This document shows positions 11,327 through 22,194 of a stretch of 64,000 nt of DNA, one piece after another. The translations under genes and the position numbers were made by a program. The first letter of the stretch is position 1; the number at the start of each line of letters is the position of its first letter. Below the pieces are notes generated by a model that was not told the DNA's origin, ran no database searches, and saw nothing but the letters and a program-made list of their open reading frames with translations. Source of the DNA: Amorphophallus konjac (Eukaryota > Streptophyta > Magnoliopsida > Alismatales > Araceae); assembly GCA_022559845.1 (NCBI GenBank), contig CM040121.1, positions 513,650,566 through 513,714,565 on the forward strand, read 5' to 3'.

Positions 11327-13254
11327 TGATAAGTGTGTAATTTTACATGTTAATTAATAGTATAACACACTTTTATGAGCCTTAATATGCATCACTATGC
11401 ATTTATCACACTTAATATCAATTTCAGATCAAAATATTTCGGTGCCTGATTTAATTCAATTTTTGATTCTATTTTGCAGACACAAATGGGCCAAAGCTCA
11501 CACATCTAAAAGCCCATGACAACCAATCCCAATCTTAGTGCAAATAAAATAAAATAAAAAAATAAAATAATTGTTTACATATATATCTGCTATATATATA
11601 TATTTAAGACATATAGTTGAGATATATATATATATTTGATATATATATATGATATATATATATTATATATATATATATATTTGATATATACTTTAGATAT
11701 ATATGTTATATAAATATTTGATATATATCTTTATATGGTATAGTTAACTATAAATCTAATACATATACATATGGGGGGGGGGGGTTTTCACGTAGTTAAT
11801 GCAAGCACGTTGGGCTTTACATTGCTATACATATAACATGCAAGTTTTATAATGTTATAATACGTTGTTATATATAACATGCAGGTTGGGCTTCATAACA
11901 AAGCTTCACATGGTCACGATGGGCTCTTCAACGGGTAAAAATAAGAACAAAGCATGCAGGGAGCAGCCCAAGTCTTCACGTGAGGTGGGCTCCACGTGTG
12001 CACAAGGGAGGTCGGCAGGTGGCTTTGCGGCAGGCCTCTTCAACACTTCGGTTGGGTTTCTTCAAAGGCCGCGGGCCTCAAATGCTTTCATGCAAACGTG
12101 CAAATGCAGTGGGCTGCACAAGGGGCATGTCGGCTGGGCGGTTAAGAGAACAGGGCAAGGCGTCGGCCAAACAAACTCCACGCTTGGCTGGACAACAATG
12201 CATGCAGAAAGGATTCAACATTAACTAGCTTTAGCAAGCTTCAGGTGGTGTTCGTCAACGCGGCAACGGCGGGCTTCACGTGGCACAGTCGCACACGCGG
12301 CCAAGGCTTCAATCCACACGGCTGGCGGGCTAGCTTTCACACAGTCGGCCAAGGCTTTGACGGCGGCAACATGGGGTTTTCAACGCATATGCAGGATGGC
12401 AAAAGCGGCTTCTCACCATGGGACAGAACCGGTTGGTGGCCTCCTTCACACACATAGCCGCAAAGAAGAAAGAGAAGAAGAATAGAAATTGGGCTTTGGG
12501 GTGTTCACATAATAATAGTGTTGGTTTTGAAGTCTATATAAGGAGTACATGGGAGGCACTTCTCTCCATAATAGGCAATAGACATTAGTTGTGTAGCTCT
12601 CATCTCCCTATCCACTCTTAGTCCTTAGTTTAGGCTTAGGATTTCTCATTTTATTTCTCTTTGTTTTTGTTCAAACTTTATTTTAATTTATGTTATTCAT
12701 GTTACAATTTATATGCTTTTGTGATTTGATTTAATTTACGTTATATTCTAGTGTTTGTTTTGTTTAATTTTATTCTGCATAATCCTTCTCCATTTCTCTA
12801 ATATTCTTCCAAAATTCTCTCTCGGTCAATTTCTAAAATTCTTCCAAAGACGGTTAAGAGACGCGGTTCCGATCCGGTCGAGTGTACGTGGTCGTTCCCG
12901 ACGACTCGTAAATCAAAGGCTCGAGGAGACGACGCCGTTATCACACCACGGCCGCACCAAATCTATCACACTTCGTCTATTTTATTTCGCATTTAATTTT
13001 GTTATTTCTTTAGATTCATTTATTTTCATGCAATTTTACTTTTCAATTAGTTAAATCTCACTCAAAATTCGAAACTCTCAAATACAAGAATTTTTCAACT
13101 CATGCCTAAATGACAATATTCTTCCTCGTGGGATCGACCCGTATTTACCTCTTTACTCGTATTTTCAAAATCATTTAAGTGAGTGAGTGCGGTTGTATAA
13201 ATTTTGAAATTTGTGTGGCACGGCATTTTTAAACGACGGGTGTCGAGCGCATCA
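11327..13254 (+). repeat. 3' LTR of element A
   Basis: Same length (1928 bp) as the 5' LTR. Differences seen by eye include the poly-G run length, single changes such as cacggtcgc/cacagtcgc, gcaacgtgg/gcaacatgg and ggttctgatcc/ggttccgatcc, and a few near the end. Most are transitions. It ends at 13254 and is followed by GGGGG. Confidence 0.92.
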
Positions 13255-15298
13255 GGGGGCTGTGCCGTGGTCGAGGATCCATGAGGGACAATTCTCGCCT
13301 GGGAGAGGAGGCCAGTGATTGCCTGCAACATGCTTGCCTGCTGGCTAGACATCTCCGCCCTCAGATGCCTCATTTGCCACTGCAAATCAAAGATCTCCAC
13401 TCGGACGATGTCTCTGACGTCACTGGGAGAAGTACTGGGGCCGAGTGGGGGTGTACTAAAGGCACTGGTTCTGGTTAAGGTGGCGCCTGAACTTGCACAT
13501 GATGATATCACCGTGCTAGTGTCTAGGCTCTCCCCAAAACCATATTGCTGGCCTACGCCAGCTACTGCCACCCATGCCGCCGGATCCAACTCCGGCTACT
13601 ACGCGTCTCCCTCCATGTATTTCTCCGTCACAGCTCTGCTATATGTTTCCTACAAATTGAATAAAAAAACTTATCAATTTCATATGAATCAATCATATTT
13701 AAATGAAAAGAAGAACTTGCATATGTAGATAAACTTACCGCTACTGAGCGAGCTCTCTCACTAACAAATTGATCGGTCCCCTTCTTTTTGTGTATTTTGT
13801 TGAACACCTCGAGGAACGACGGAGCTCGATTAAGCTCCACACCATGTTTTACAATTCATAGTAAAAAAAGTCATATATATGAATAAAATATAAGATGATA
13901 AATTTAAACATTACTTATCATTTTTTGTTTATGAGTCGCGAAAGAGACGGGCCCACTTGTATGCACATTTACGTCCGGTTGTGACGCCCTATTTGTTTTG
14001 GCTTTTTGGGACTTTTCTATCACTTGGGCTCGAAAAATTTGTCACATATAACTTCCCAATCCTCCTTCCTCATCCAAAGAGGGTGGTGCTCCTTCGACAG
14101 CTGTCGGCCTTCACTCCCACCGGTGTCTTTCTGAGCCTTTACTTGGGCCTCATGCAATTTCTTTCGGTAATTTGTCTGCACAATAGCCTCCCAGGTAGAA
14201 CGACCTCTCACTGCGTCCTGTGCACTCGTGAACTGAGAAGTCCGCTATAAATAAATTAAATTTCATAGTTAGTATAATGTTGTGAATTGAGTTAGGAAAA
14301 TACTTAAATTAAATGATTAAATTACTTACTAAGAACATGTCGAACAATGAATCCTGGACGCTCATCAAAAATTGTTTGAAAGACAATGCTGGCCTGGGAA
14401 CATGTGCCATTACTAGTTTCATATAATGACAGACAGCATCGGCAGGTTCTAATTTATAACTACAATTACAAATGCCAAAATAGTTGGTATTATATAGTTG
14501 AAGGATAAATAATGAATGTAATAACCATATAAATTTGCCCGGAGATCCAGCAGCGGAGACGTCTATCAAGGGCCTTTCCTCCCTCTCCCTCGTGACAATT
14601 GTCGACATCCTGAATCGGCTGAGTGGTGGGGGTGTGTCCTGCTGCGGGAGGTGGTGGGAGGGCACTGGGTCCTGTAAAAATTAAATATCATAAGTAAAAT
14701 GAATATTTTGCTGAAAATTAAAATATACATACCTGCAGTGGGAGGTGGTGGGGGTGGCGCATGTACAGGTGGTGGGAGGGCACTGAGACCTGTAAAAATT
14801 AAATATCATTAGTAAAATGAATATTTTGCTGAAAATTAACATATACATACCTGCAGCGGGAGGCGGTGGGGGTGGCGCCTGTACAGGTGAGCCGACATTG
14901 GGACATGTAAAAATTAAATATCAAAAGTAAAATGAATATTTTATTGAAAATTAAAATATACATACCTGCAACGGGAGGTGGTGTGGGTGGCACCTTTACT
15001 GGTGCGCCGACACTGGTACCTGTAAACATTAAATATCATAAGTAAAACAAATATTTTGCTAAAAATTAAAATATACATACCTGTAGCAGGAGGTGGTGAG
15101 GGTGGCCCCTGTACAGGTGAGATGACACTTGGACCTGTAAAAAAAACATCTTTTAAGCCGGTATATAATTAATACATTTATTGAGCTAACTATTTGAATA
15201 GATATACATGTGCCCGAAGAAGACGCCAAAGAAGAGGGAGTAGAGTCCCTCCCACTGCCATGTCTTCTCCCACTCCCACTACGACCTCCTCGGACCAT
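13255..15298 (-). pseudogene. CACTA Transposase_24-type gene, split by element A
   Basis: Leftward, multi-exon. Exon 1 starts at ATG 15298 and ends at 15208; mini-exons follow at 15134-15081, 15019-14966, 14904-14851 and 14789-14733; exon 6 starts at 14671. Later exons code for 'EPADAVCHYMKLVM' (about 14450-14333), 'WMRKEDWEVICDKFF' (about 14240-14020), 'ELNRAPSFLEVFNKIHKKKG' then 'VSERARSVA' with donor at 13738, and 'AAWVAVAGVGQQYGFG' (from about 13650). The 'R.EDWE..CD.F', 'F.K.HKKKG..F..ER.R' and 'W....G......GFG' pattern is that of Transposase_24 (Pfam PF03004), the second gene of many plant CACTA elements. Stop codons interrupt several exons (for example TGA TAG after 'FFEPK' and TAG TAG after 'EKYMEGDA'). 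The reading continues in phase across the element A target site to a stop near 6090. Confidence 0.65.
14733..15134 (-). repeat. Four tandem mini-exon/intron units in the CACTA gene
   Basis: Units of 115-118 bp, each holding one exon of 54 bp (15134-15081, 15019-14966, 14904-14851) or 57 bp (14789-14733) and one intron of exactly 61 bp. Each exon ends CAG before a 'gtatgtat' donor. Three of the four acceptors read 'tttacag'; the third exon's acceptor reads 'acatg', so the AG is lost there. All introns are phase 1, so exon gain or skipping keeps the frame. Each exon codes for an 18-19-residue Pro-rich unit of the type 'G..V.(S/A)PV.APPPPPPAA'. Confidence 0.8.
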
Positions 15299-15405
15299 CT
15301 CTTTATTTAGAACAAAACAATTAATACATATTAATCCATAATTATATAAGATTTACAAATGTTATTAAAAATTATGTAAAAATGTAAGAATATCTTACTA
15401 AATTA

Positions 15406-17424
15406 TCAAAATTTATCTAGCCCAGCCCATGCTGATGATATATCTAACTCAGCCTCATCTTTGTCATCCATAGTAGCCTCATCAGATTCGAACTCTGTCT
15501 CTTCATCCGACTCCTCCTCCCCTTTAACATCAATATTTAGCTCCGTCGGATCGACTTCTTCCACTTCATCTCCCTTACGTAATGACAGTGGCTCATCAGA
15601 TTCGTCCAGATTAATATGCGTGGAACCTACAACGCCAACTTCGTCTAATTGAAAATATTCGGCACTGGCAACCACTAAGATATTTTCACTCACATTTAAC
15701 TCATAAGTGGGAAAAAGTTTTGCTTTAACCCTACAAACTGCCCCCCAATCTTTATTCTTGGATGATGAATAGCTTGAATAATACACTTACTGGGCTTGTG
15801 TGGCTAAAATGAACGGGTCATATATATTAAGTTTAGACCTATGTTTGACATCGACAATCCTATAAGTTGTGTCATGTCGAACAGAATTAGGATCAAACCA
15901 ATGACAAATGATTAGACCTATGTTTAGACCTATGTATTAAGTTTAGACCTATGTTTAGACCTATGCTTTCCCACCATGTTTCAATACAAATGATTTAGTA
16001 TCTTCCATACAGTAAGGACATGCTAACCTCCCATGTGTGCTCCAACCAGATAGTACTCCATATGCAGGGAAGTCACTTATTATCCACATCACTGCAGCCT
16101 TCATAATAAAATTTTGCTTCCTACATGCATCATAAGTAACAATTCTATCAGTCCATAAAAATATGAGCTCATCAATCAAATGCCTGAGATATATGTCTAA
16201 ATTTTTTTCGGGACTTTTTGGACCAGGAATTACTAAGGAAAAAAATAGATTTTCTCGCTTCATGCACATGTCCGGCAGAAGGTTGTACGATGTCATGAAC
16301 ACTGGGCAACAAGAGTAAGATGCCATTGAGCCACCAAATGGATTAAAATCATTTGTGCATAAATCCAAACTAACATTACGTGGCTCCTTTGAGAAAGCAA
16401 GATGAGTACGACTGAAGTGAGTCCAAACTTCACCACCGGCAGGATGACTGACTATATCATCGGCACGGCGTACTCTTTTGGTGTGCCATGTCATATGTCG
16501 AACCATCTTTGAGGATATATACAGCTGCTACTACCTAGGCGTAAGAGGAAAGTATTGCAATGCCATGTAAGGTACATCTTTTTGCTTTGAATTGTCCCCT
16601 CTCTTAGGTTTGAATCTGTCATGATGATAAATAGAACATGATATCTTATCTGCATCCTCTTTGTAATATAACATACAGTGATTCGGGCATGCATCTATTT
16701 TCACATATCCAAGTCCTAGCACATTGACCATCTTTTTTGCACGGTAAAAGGTTTCTGGCAACTTCTCGTCTCGAGGCAACATACTCTTGATCAAGAGGAG
16801 GAGACGGTCAAAACAAGTCTCACTGATGTGAAATTCAGATTTCAAGTTCAACAAGTGTGACACTGCAGACAACCGAGAGTACTTTTTACAACCATCCCAC
16901 AGAGGCTCATCAGCATCCCTAAGTAGTTGATAAAATCTTTCGGCTGTCTTATTCGGCGCTTCTTCCATGTATGCATGTTCCTCATGAACATTAAAACTAG
17001 GACCAGCAGCATCTACAACCATATCCACGTACCCACTTGTGCCTACAATATTGTCGGGCTCATATAACAAGACATCCTCACCATGAGACGTCCAATTCAT
17101 ATAACCATCCATGAACCTTTTCTTGTACAAATGATGTTGCACATCCCATGGTGAACGTCACCTCAAGTTTCTACAAGTTGAATAAGGGCATCGAATGTGA
17201 CCGTCGTAGTCTATTGTTGCATTTGGATTCCCCAATGCAAAATGAATGAAACTCTCAACTCCATGCTTAAAGTCAACAGACAATATTCGGTCAACTATTC
17301 TACGATGCATCCATGAACGATCTGTCAACATTTTACCTGCACCCACTAAATGTTCATACACAAATAACTTTGAAATCATTACTCCTAAAAATAAGCCCGA
17401 CCCTTTCCTTACATCGTTCGCCAT
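15406..17424 (-). pseudogene. CACTA Tnp2-type transposase (TNPD), internally deleted
   Basis: Read leftwards in one phase from 17424. The N-terminal part has 'DRSWMHRR', 'GVESFIHFAL' and 'IRCPYSTCRNL', the transposase-associated domain (PF13963), continued by 'HHLYKKRFMDGYMNWTSHGE'. Then 'SRLSAVSHLLNLKSE', 'MLPRDEKLPETFYRAKK', 'IDACPNHCMLYYKED', 'DLCTNDFNPFGG' and 'GRLACPYCMEDTKSF' belong to transposase family tnp2 (PF02992). After about 15961 the catalytic remainder is missing and the sequence jumps to 'CHWFDPNSVRHDTTYRIVDV' and 'DPFILATQAQ', the DUF4216-like C-terminus. In-frame stops occur at 17158 (TGA), near 16530 (TAG TAG) and near 15787. The copy cannot make a full transposase. Confidence 0.85.
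15825..15965. repeat. Short repeats at the transposase deletion junction
   Basis: The word 'tttagacctatgt' or a close form is present about five times in about 140 bp, exactly where the middle of the tnp2 gene is missing. Slippage or end-joining filler at a deletion is the likely reason. Confidence 0.6.
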
Positions 17425-18090
17425 AGACCATTTGTAGATGGAAGAGGACTATTATTTAGATATCAGTTTTTAACCCATCCATGAAGGTTTGATCGCACAA
17501 TCACTTACTATATGTGTTGTAGATTTGCTAAAAATTTTGGTAGCATCTCCCCACACTTCTCTGATATACCAAAAATATTTATTGATTAAGAAAATTTCTT
17601 AAACACTTACAAGTAAGTGGTTAAGAAAATACTCAAAATCAATAAAGGTATACTAGAGAAGAGTCAGAAGATGCAACCGAAATTCTCAACAAACCATACA
17701 AACACATATAGTAAATGAATGCCTGAGTGCGATCAAACATTCACAAACTCTCCAAATGGGACAATTCAAGACTTTGGGATAGATATATACATTCCCGTAA
17801 AAAAAATGAGAACATACACATCAATGTCAAAGTCTTGAACGGGAAGGTTCATGGACACGGTTTTGACACGCTCTCTTGAGGTGCGTGTACTGTTAGGTCA
17901 CACCCACGCACCTCAGTTCACATATAACATAAAATTAAATAACATCTCACTTATCATTAGGCATATATCAAATTAAACAACATCTAATTTATAAAAAAAA
18001 TATTCAAATGAAGAACATTAAAGCTAAATAATGTAAAGCAGCAAGAATGTCAATATTAGGTATTTGGACTGGCAGAGTTGGCTGGACTGA
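17425..18090. other. No gene seen; 5' flank of the CACTA transposase gene
   Basis: AT-rich sequence with no frame or repeat that I can identify. It would contain the promoter and right terminus of the CACTA element if these survived, but no CTTGTAGTG end was seen. Confidence 0.4.
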
Positions 18091-18094
18091 GTAC

Positions 18095-18345
18095 AGGGTT
18101 AGCTGACATTAGACTGAGTTGGCAAGATGAGTACAGGGTTATTAGGGGTGACAAATAGGTTATGAAGGGTGACGAATGACTTGCTGGGGGTAACAAATGG
18201 GTTATTAGGGATGACAATTAGGTTATGAAGGGTGAAAAATGACTTGCCAGAGTTAATAAATGGGTAAATGGGTTATTAAGGGTGACAAATATGTTATGAA
18301 GGGTGACAAATGACTTTCCAGGGGTAACAAATGACTTGCCATGCA
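18095..18345. repeat. Short tandem repeat 'gggtgacaaatgac'
   Basis: Units with 'gggtgacaaat(a/g)', 'ggttatgaa', 'gacttgccaggggtaacaaatgg' and 'ttattaggg' alternate every 20-45 bp. They could be right-hand subterminal repeats of the CACTA element, but they do not resemble its left-hand ones. Confidence 0.6.
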
Positions 18346-18870
18346 GTCTCTTCCCACCGACCCCCACCCCCCACCCGAGACGCTCCAACGATCTTGCAGC
18401 CCCACCCCCACCCTCCGGCCAGAAGTCCTCCCAACCCCTCCCTACCCCTTTCCCCCTCTAGCGAGCTCCAATGAGCTCGTGACCCCCCACCCTCCCAAAC
18501 TCCTAGCGATCAGCCCTGGACCCACCTGAACTCTCCCCACCCCGGACACCCTGACGGATCCCCCATCTCTGAACCCCCCACTCCCAGAGCAGCCCCCCCC
18601 CCTCGGACCTGCCTGAACCCCCCTCCCCCGGACTCACCCCCCCACCGGAATCCCCCACCATCCTAGCCAGCCGCCCCCACCCCGGACCCCCGGCCGGATC
18701 TCCCCTCCCTGAAATCCCCACTCCCAGAGCAGCCCCCCACCCACCTGAACCCTCCTCCGGACCCCCCCACCCTCTTAGCCCGCAGTCCCCACCCTGGACC
18801 GGACCCCCTCCTGGAGCCCCCCTCCTTGAACCCCCCACTCCCGGAGCAACCCCCCCCCCCCACCGACCCT
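18345..18870. repeat. C-rich minisatellite
   Basis: Strongly C-rich on the plus strand, with the phrase 'gaaccccccactcccagagcagcc' or a variant near 18570, 18710 and 18829 and many 'cccaccccggac' segments. Long Pro-rich (plus) and Gly-rich (minus) frames here come from the base composition and are not treated as genes. Confidence 0.7.
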
Positions 18871-20215
18871 CTGTGGGAATGGATTTGTTGTTTTATTATT
18901 TTATATTATTTATTTGGGGGTTTAATTTATTTTATAGGCATGCCAGTCACTTTCGTGACAAATTTATTATGCGCTCTGATCTGACCGATCAGGTGACTCT
19001 GAAGTCTGCGTCGGGACCAAAAGTCCGCCGCACCATGTAGGTCTCGGCGTTAATTACATCTCCCCAGAGGAGAGAAAACCCTTGATTAATCGCCAGGAGA
19101 GAAGGCCCAACGACCTTAAAAGAAAGAAAACGCACGTATGCATGCACAAGAATGCGAATTGGATATTTGAAACTAATGACATGCTTGTCATTCTATTTTA
19201 TTGTCATTGACTGCTTTTATTTCATTTCGTTATCATTATTCCCCTTTTTATTGTGCTTATGGCGAATTCTAGGTATTTCCTTTATTCCTTTTTTTTTGTT
19301 ATTGCTTATGGGTGACTTTTGTTCCATGTGGGTATTTTAATTAACACCATTAAGTAGCCTCCATCATATCTTTAATGGTTTATTTCCTTCGTCATGTTTT
19401 ATTATTATTGTCATCTTTTATTTCATTCACTATGCCTCTTACTTTGATTTTTTTATTGTTTCATCTTTTAATTCCATTATATCTCACCATTTTATGTTGT
19501 AATTTCTATTTCTTTTGTTATATTTATATATATTTGTTACTATTTTCGGGAACACTGTAAACAGGTCGACTCATTTTCATAATGAATCGACCTACGTTCG
19601 GAATTCGGTCGACCGAACTTTGGAATTCGGTCGATCAGCGACTGAATCTGGGAATTTTGTCGACCTGTATTCTTTCTCTTGTTTTTAAACATCCAGAGCT
19701 TTGTTCTTACTATATTCCTGTTGCACTCATTATTATGGTTTATCCTTATGCTTGCTCATCCGTGATTTATTGTGGTTGCATGCTCAAAAAGATTGTGTGT
19801 GAGTGATGCATATATGCTGAAATTCGCCAAGAGGTTGGTATTTGCTGACCAACACTTTAAGGATCAAACCTTTATGCACAATGTTGCCTGAGCTCAGGCG
19901 CTAATGTGATACGGAAAGGGGATGAAGGACTTTTAGCCCGAAGCAAACCGAGTCGAGACCACGATGGGGTAAACCCCTAGAGTCCCAACACAGTTCGATG
20001 GGGCTTTAGATACATATTCCCCTACCTGGGGTCTGGGGGAGGTGAGAATTCCATAATGCACACCAGAGCATATTTTTCTTTTATTATCCCTTTGTTTGCC
20101 TCTTTTTTTTTGTATCTGCTTTCATCTGAAAGTAGGATTTTATTCTGATCGCACGCCTTCATTATACGGATTTCAGAGTGCAATTCACTTGTATCTCAGA
20201 TTACTGCTTCCCCCT
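18871..20215. other. No gene identified; T-rich intergenic or TE remnant
   Basis: T-rich sequence (19150-19560) followed by a cluster of GTCGAC-type motifs (19565-19670: 'ggtcgactc', 'gaatcgacc', 'ggtcgaccgaac', 'ggtcgatcag', 'gtcgacctg') and a GC-richer stretch with no coding signal. The motif cluster resembles those in the copia-type LTRs elsewhere in the window, so part of this may be an old LTR. Confidence 0.35.
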
Positions 20216-20219
20216 TGTA

Positions 20220-22190
20220 CTACTCGAGTTTATTATGTGCAAGCTGCAGTTCGTTCTCAAGATCTGCACTTTTCTTTTCCAATTCTGCCGCCTGACTCAA
20301 TTCCATCCTCAAATCATCAAGCACAGCATTCAGAAGAGCAAGCCTTTTCCTTTCTTCTTCATCCTTTTCCGCAGACTCTACTTCAGATTGATGCAATTTC
20401 TGATTGAGCTCTTCAATTTGCTTCTCAAAAGCTATTGCATGTTGATGTTTGGCTTCAACCTCACCAAGTGACTGTTTTATAGCAGCTTCCCATTCCATGT
20501 CTTTTTTTTTAATCTGCTTCTCCCTGTTCCGAGATGGTTGTATGTGCAAGATTAAGTTCTCTTTGTAGTTGTTCCAATTGTTCATGCAGAACAACATTTT
20601 CCTTGAGCTTACTTGCATGCTCCTCTAGTTCCGATATCAGTGATGCCTCTTTCTCAGAAGGTGCTACCTTGATGCTTTCAATCTCTTCTCTGAACCGAAT
20701 CTCTGATGACAATAACTTGTGTACAAGTTCGGCAACTTGTTCTTGCATTTCACATTTCACCTTTAAATCAGCTGTCAAAGTTTCTACATGCTCATTCAAA
20801 GAATGTTCTTTTGCCTGGTGTTCATTTAGTTGTTCTTCCATTTTAATGATTACTGCTTGAATTTCTTTCTTTGCCTCATGGTACATTTGATCGAGCAAAT
20901 TTTCTCTTCTATTAAAGAGGGACTCAGAGATTGTAGTATCTCGCCTTCTGATGCAAGTTTTTGAACCAAGTCCTCATTTGTTTTTCTTAATAACTGGAGC
21001 TCTCCACACACAGTTTCTTTCTCTGACAGAATAGTGCTCAATGTTGTTTGTAAATCATTGATTTTTGTCTCATTTGTTGCCAGTTCTTGTGTAAGCTTCA
21101 TGTTTGCCTCAGCTAAACACTCATTTTCAGATTCAAGTTGACTTGACTTGCTTTTTGCCTCGTCTACTATCCCCTCTAGAATCCTTAGCTTTGACAGAGA
21201 TTCATCTAATGAACTTCTGTAGCTGCAGTAGCTTCATGAAGCCGTTCTTCATAGGATTTCACCAGGCTTTCAAGCTCATTTATCTTATCTCTCAATCCTT
21301 TGGCTTCAGAATCTCTCTGTGTCAATCTGTCAAATGCTTCAGTCAACTGGGCTTCCATTTCCTTTTTACGAAATTCAGTTTCTGAGTGGAGTTCCAATGC
21401 TTTTGAGTGCTGATGTCTTAATTCAATAATGGTTTTCACATGAGATGCCAACTGCTCAGCAGTCATATCCTTTTCTGCATGAACAGAGTTTAAGCTAACA
21501 TGGAGATCATTAATTTTATGCTGATGAGCTTCCAGTTCTTCCTTGAGCTTCATGTTTGTCTCAGACAGAAGTTCATTCTCTGAAATAGATTGCCCAGGTC
21601 TCTTTTCAGCATCCAAGAGCTTTATTTTAAGTTCATCAATGTTGCTCTCAAGAGCTATCCGCCAATTTGCACTTTCCTCCAGTTCTGTCTTCAACAGAGC
21701 CAGTCTCTCTCCTACTTCAGCTAATGGATTTTTGGCAGGATGCAGTTTGTTCTTCAAAGAATATCAGTTCTTCATGTAACCGTTTAATTTCACGTTCCTT
21801 CTGAGTAACATGTAGGATCGCTTCCTGAAGCTTCAACTCCGACTCCTTGGATAAGGATTCATGTAATGGTTCTAACTCTAAGCTTCTAGCAGTCGCATTC
21901 TCCACAGCTTTTCCCTGGCGCTCTAGCTGCTCCTCAGCAGATTTAAGCTGTTCCAATATCTCACTCTCTCTAAACCCTGAAGCCTCAAGATCACTCACAA
22001 CATTCTGCAATTTTTCTTTAGACGAGTTCAATTCAAACTGCAGAACATCAATAAGATTTTTAGCTTCCAAAAGCTTTTCACCTGAGTTCCTGAATAAGTC
22101 TTTAAATCGTTTCTTTTCCTCAGTGACTGCATTCAACAGATCCATCAACTCCATTTCCTTGTTATTACTGTCAAAACAGTGAACTCTGTT
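20220..22190 (-). pseudogene. Intronless fragment of a plant coiled-coil protein gene
   Basis: Five consecutive frames read leftwards as one long coiled coil: 'LMDLLNAVTEEKKRFKDLF' (from about 22154), 'ALLKTELEESANWRIALE', 'LTQELATNETKINDLQ', 'LLDQMYHEAKKEIQAV' and 'LEEHASKLKENVVLHEQ', ending 'ELQLAHNKLE' at 20220. The frame changes about four times (near 21725, 21215, 20915 and the A-run at 20508-20516) without splice sites, so these are indels in a continuous coding sequence. The Glu/Lys/Leu heptads and style fit the plant myosin-heavy-chain-like/PICC (At2g32240, At1g05320) family, which I name with moderate trust. Both ends are cut. It is either a processed pseudogene piece or a fragment captured by a transposon. 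Confidence 0.7.
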
Positions 22191-22194
22191 CAGA

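Larger units (their letters stand above)
6163..13254 (+). mobile_element. Non-autonomous LTR retrotransposon A (LARD-like)
   Basis: Two direct repeats of exactly 1928 bp (6163-8090 and 11327-13254), starting TGATAAG and ending CGCATCA, bound an internal region of 3236 bp. The 5-bp duplications GGGGG (6158-6162 and 13255-13259) mark the insertion. The PBS fits tRNA-Asp, as in Athila/Tat-type gypsy elements, and a polypurine tract precedes the 3' LTR. No reverse transcriptase, protease or integrase is present; only short frames of gag-like or unknown nature occur, so replication must depend on another element. About 20 differences between the LTRs can be counted by eye, which means a recent insertion. 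It interrupts the coding part of the CACTA Transposase_24-type gene. Confidence 0.9.
3053..17430 (-). mobile_element. Decayed CACTA (En/Spm) transposon with nested LTR element
   Basis: The left end reads CACTACAAGAAAAGGCGG, the canonical plant CACTA terminus, preceded by a possible 3-bp duplication (att). Two leftward-transcribed genes follow the usual CACTA layout: a Tnp2-type transposase gene (17424 to about 15406) and a Transposase_24-type gene (15298 to about 13260, continuing at about 6162 beyond the inserted element A). Between the left end and the second gene lies a 178-bp tandem array. A right terminus TTTTCTTGTAGTG was not found, so the right boundary is only set by the start of the transposase gene. 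Both genes carry stop codons and the transposase is internally deleted, so the copy is not autonomous. Confidence 0.75.

Noticed and set aside
18345..18863. Long Pro-rich (plus) and Gly-rich (minus) frames
   Set aside because: They result from a C-rich minisatellite in which stop codons are rare in most phases.
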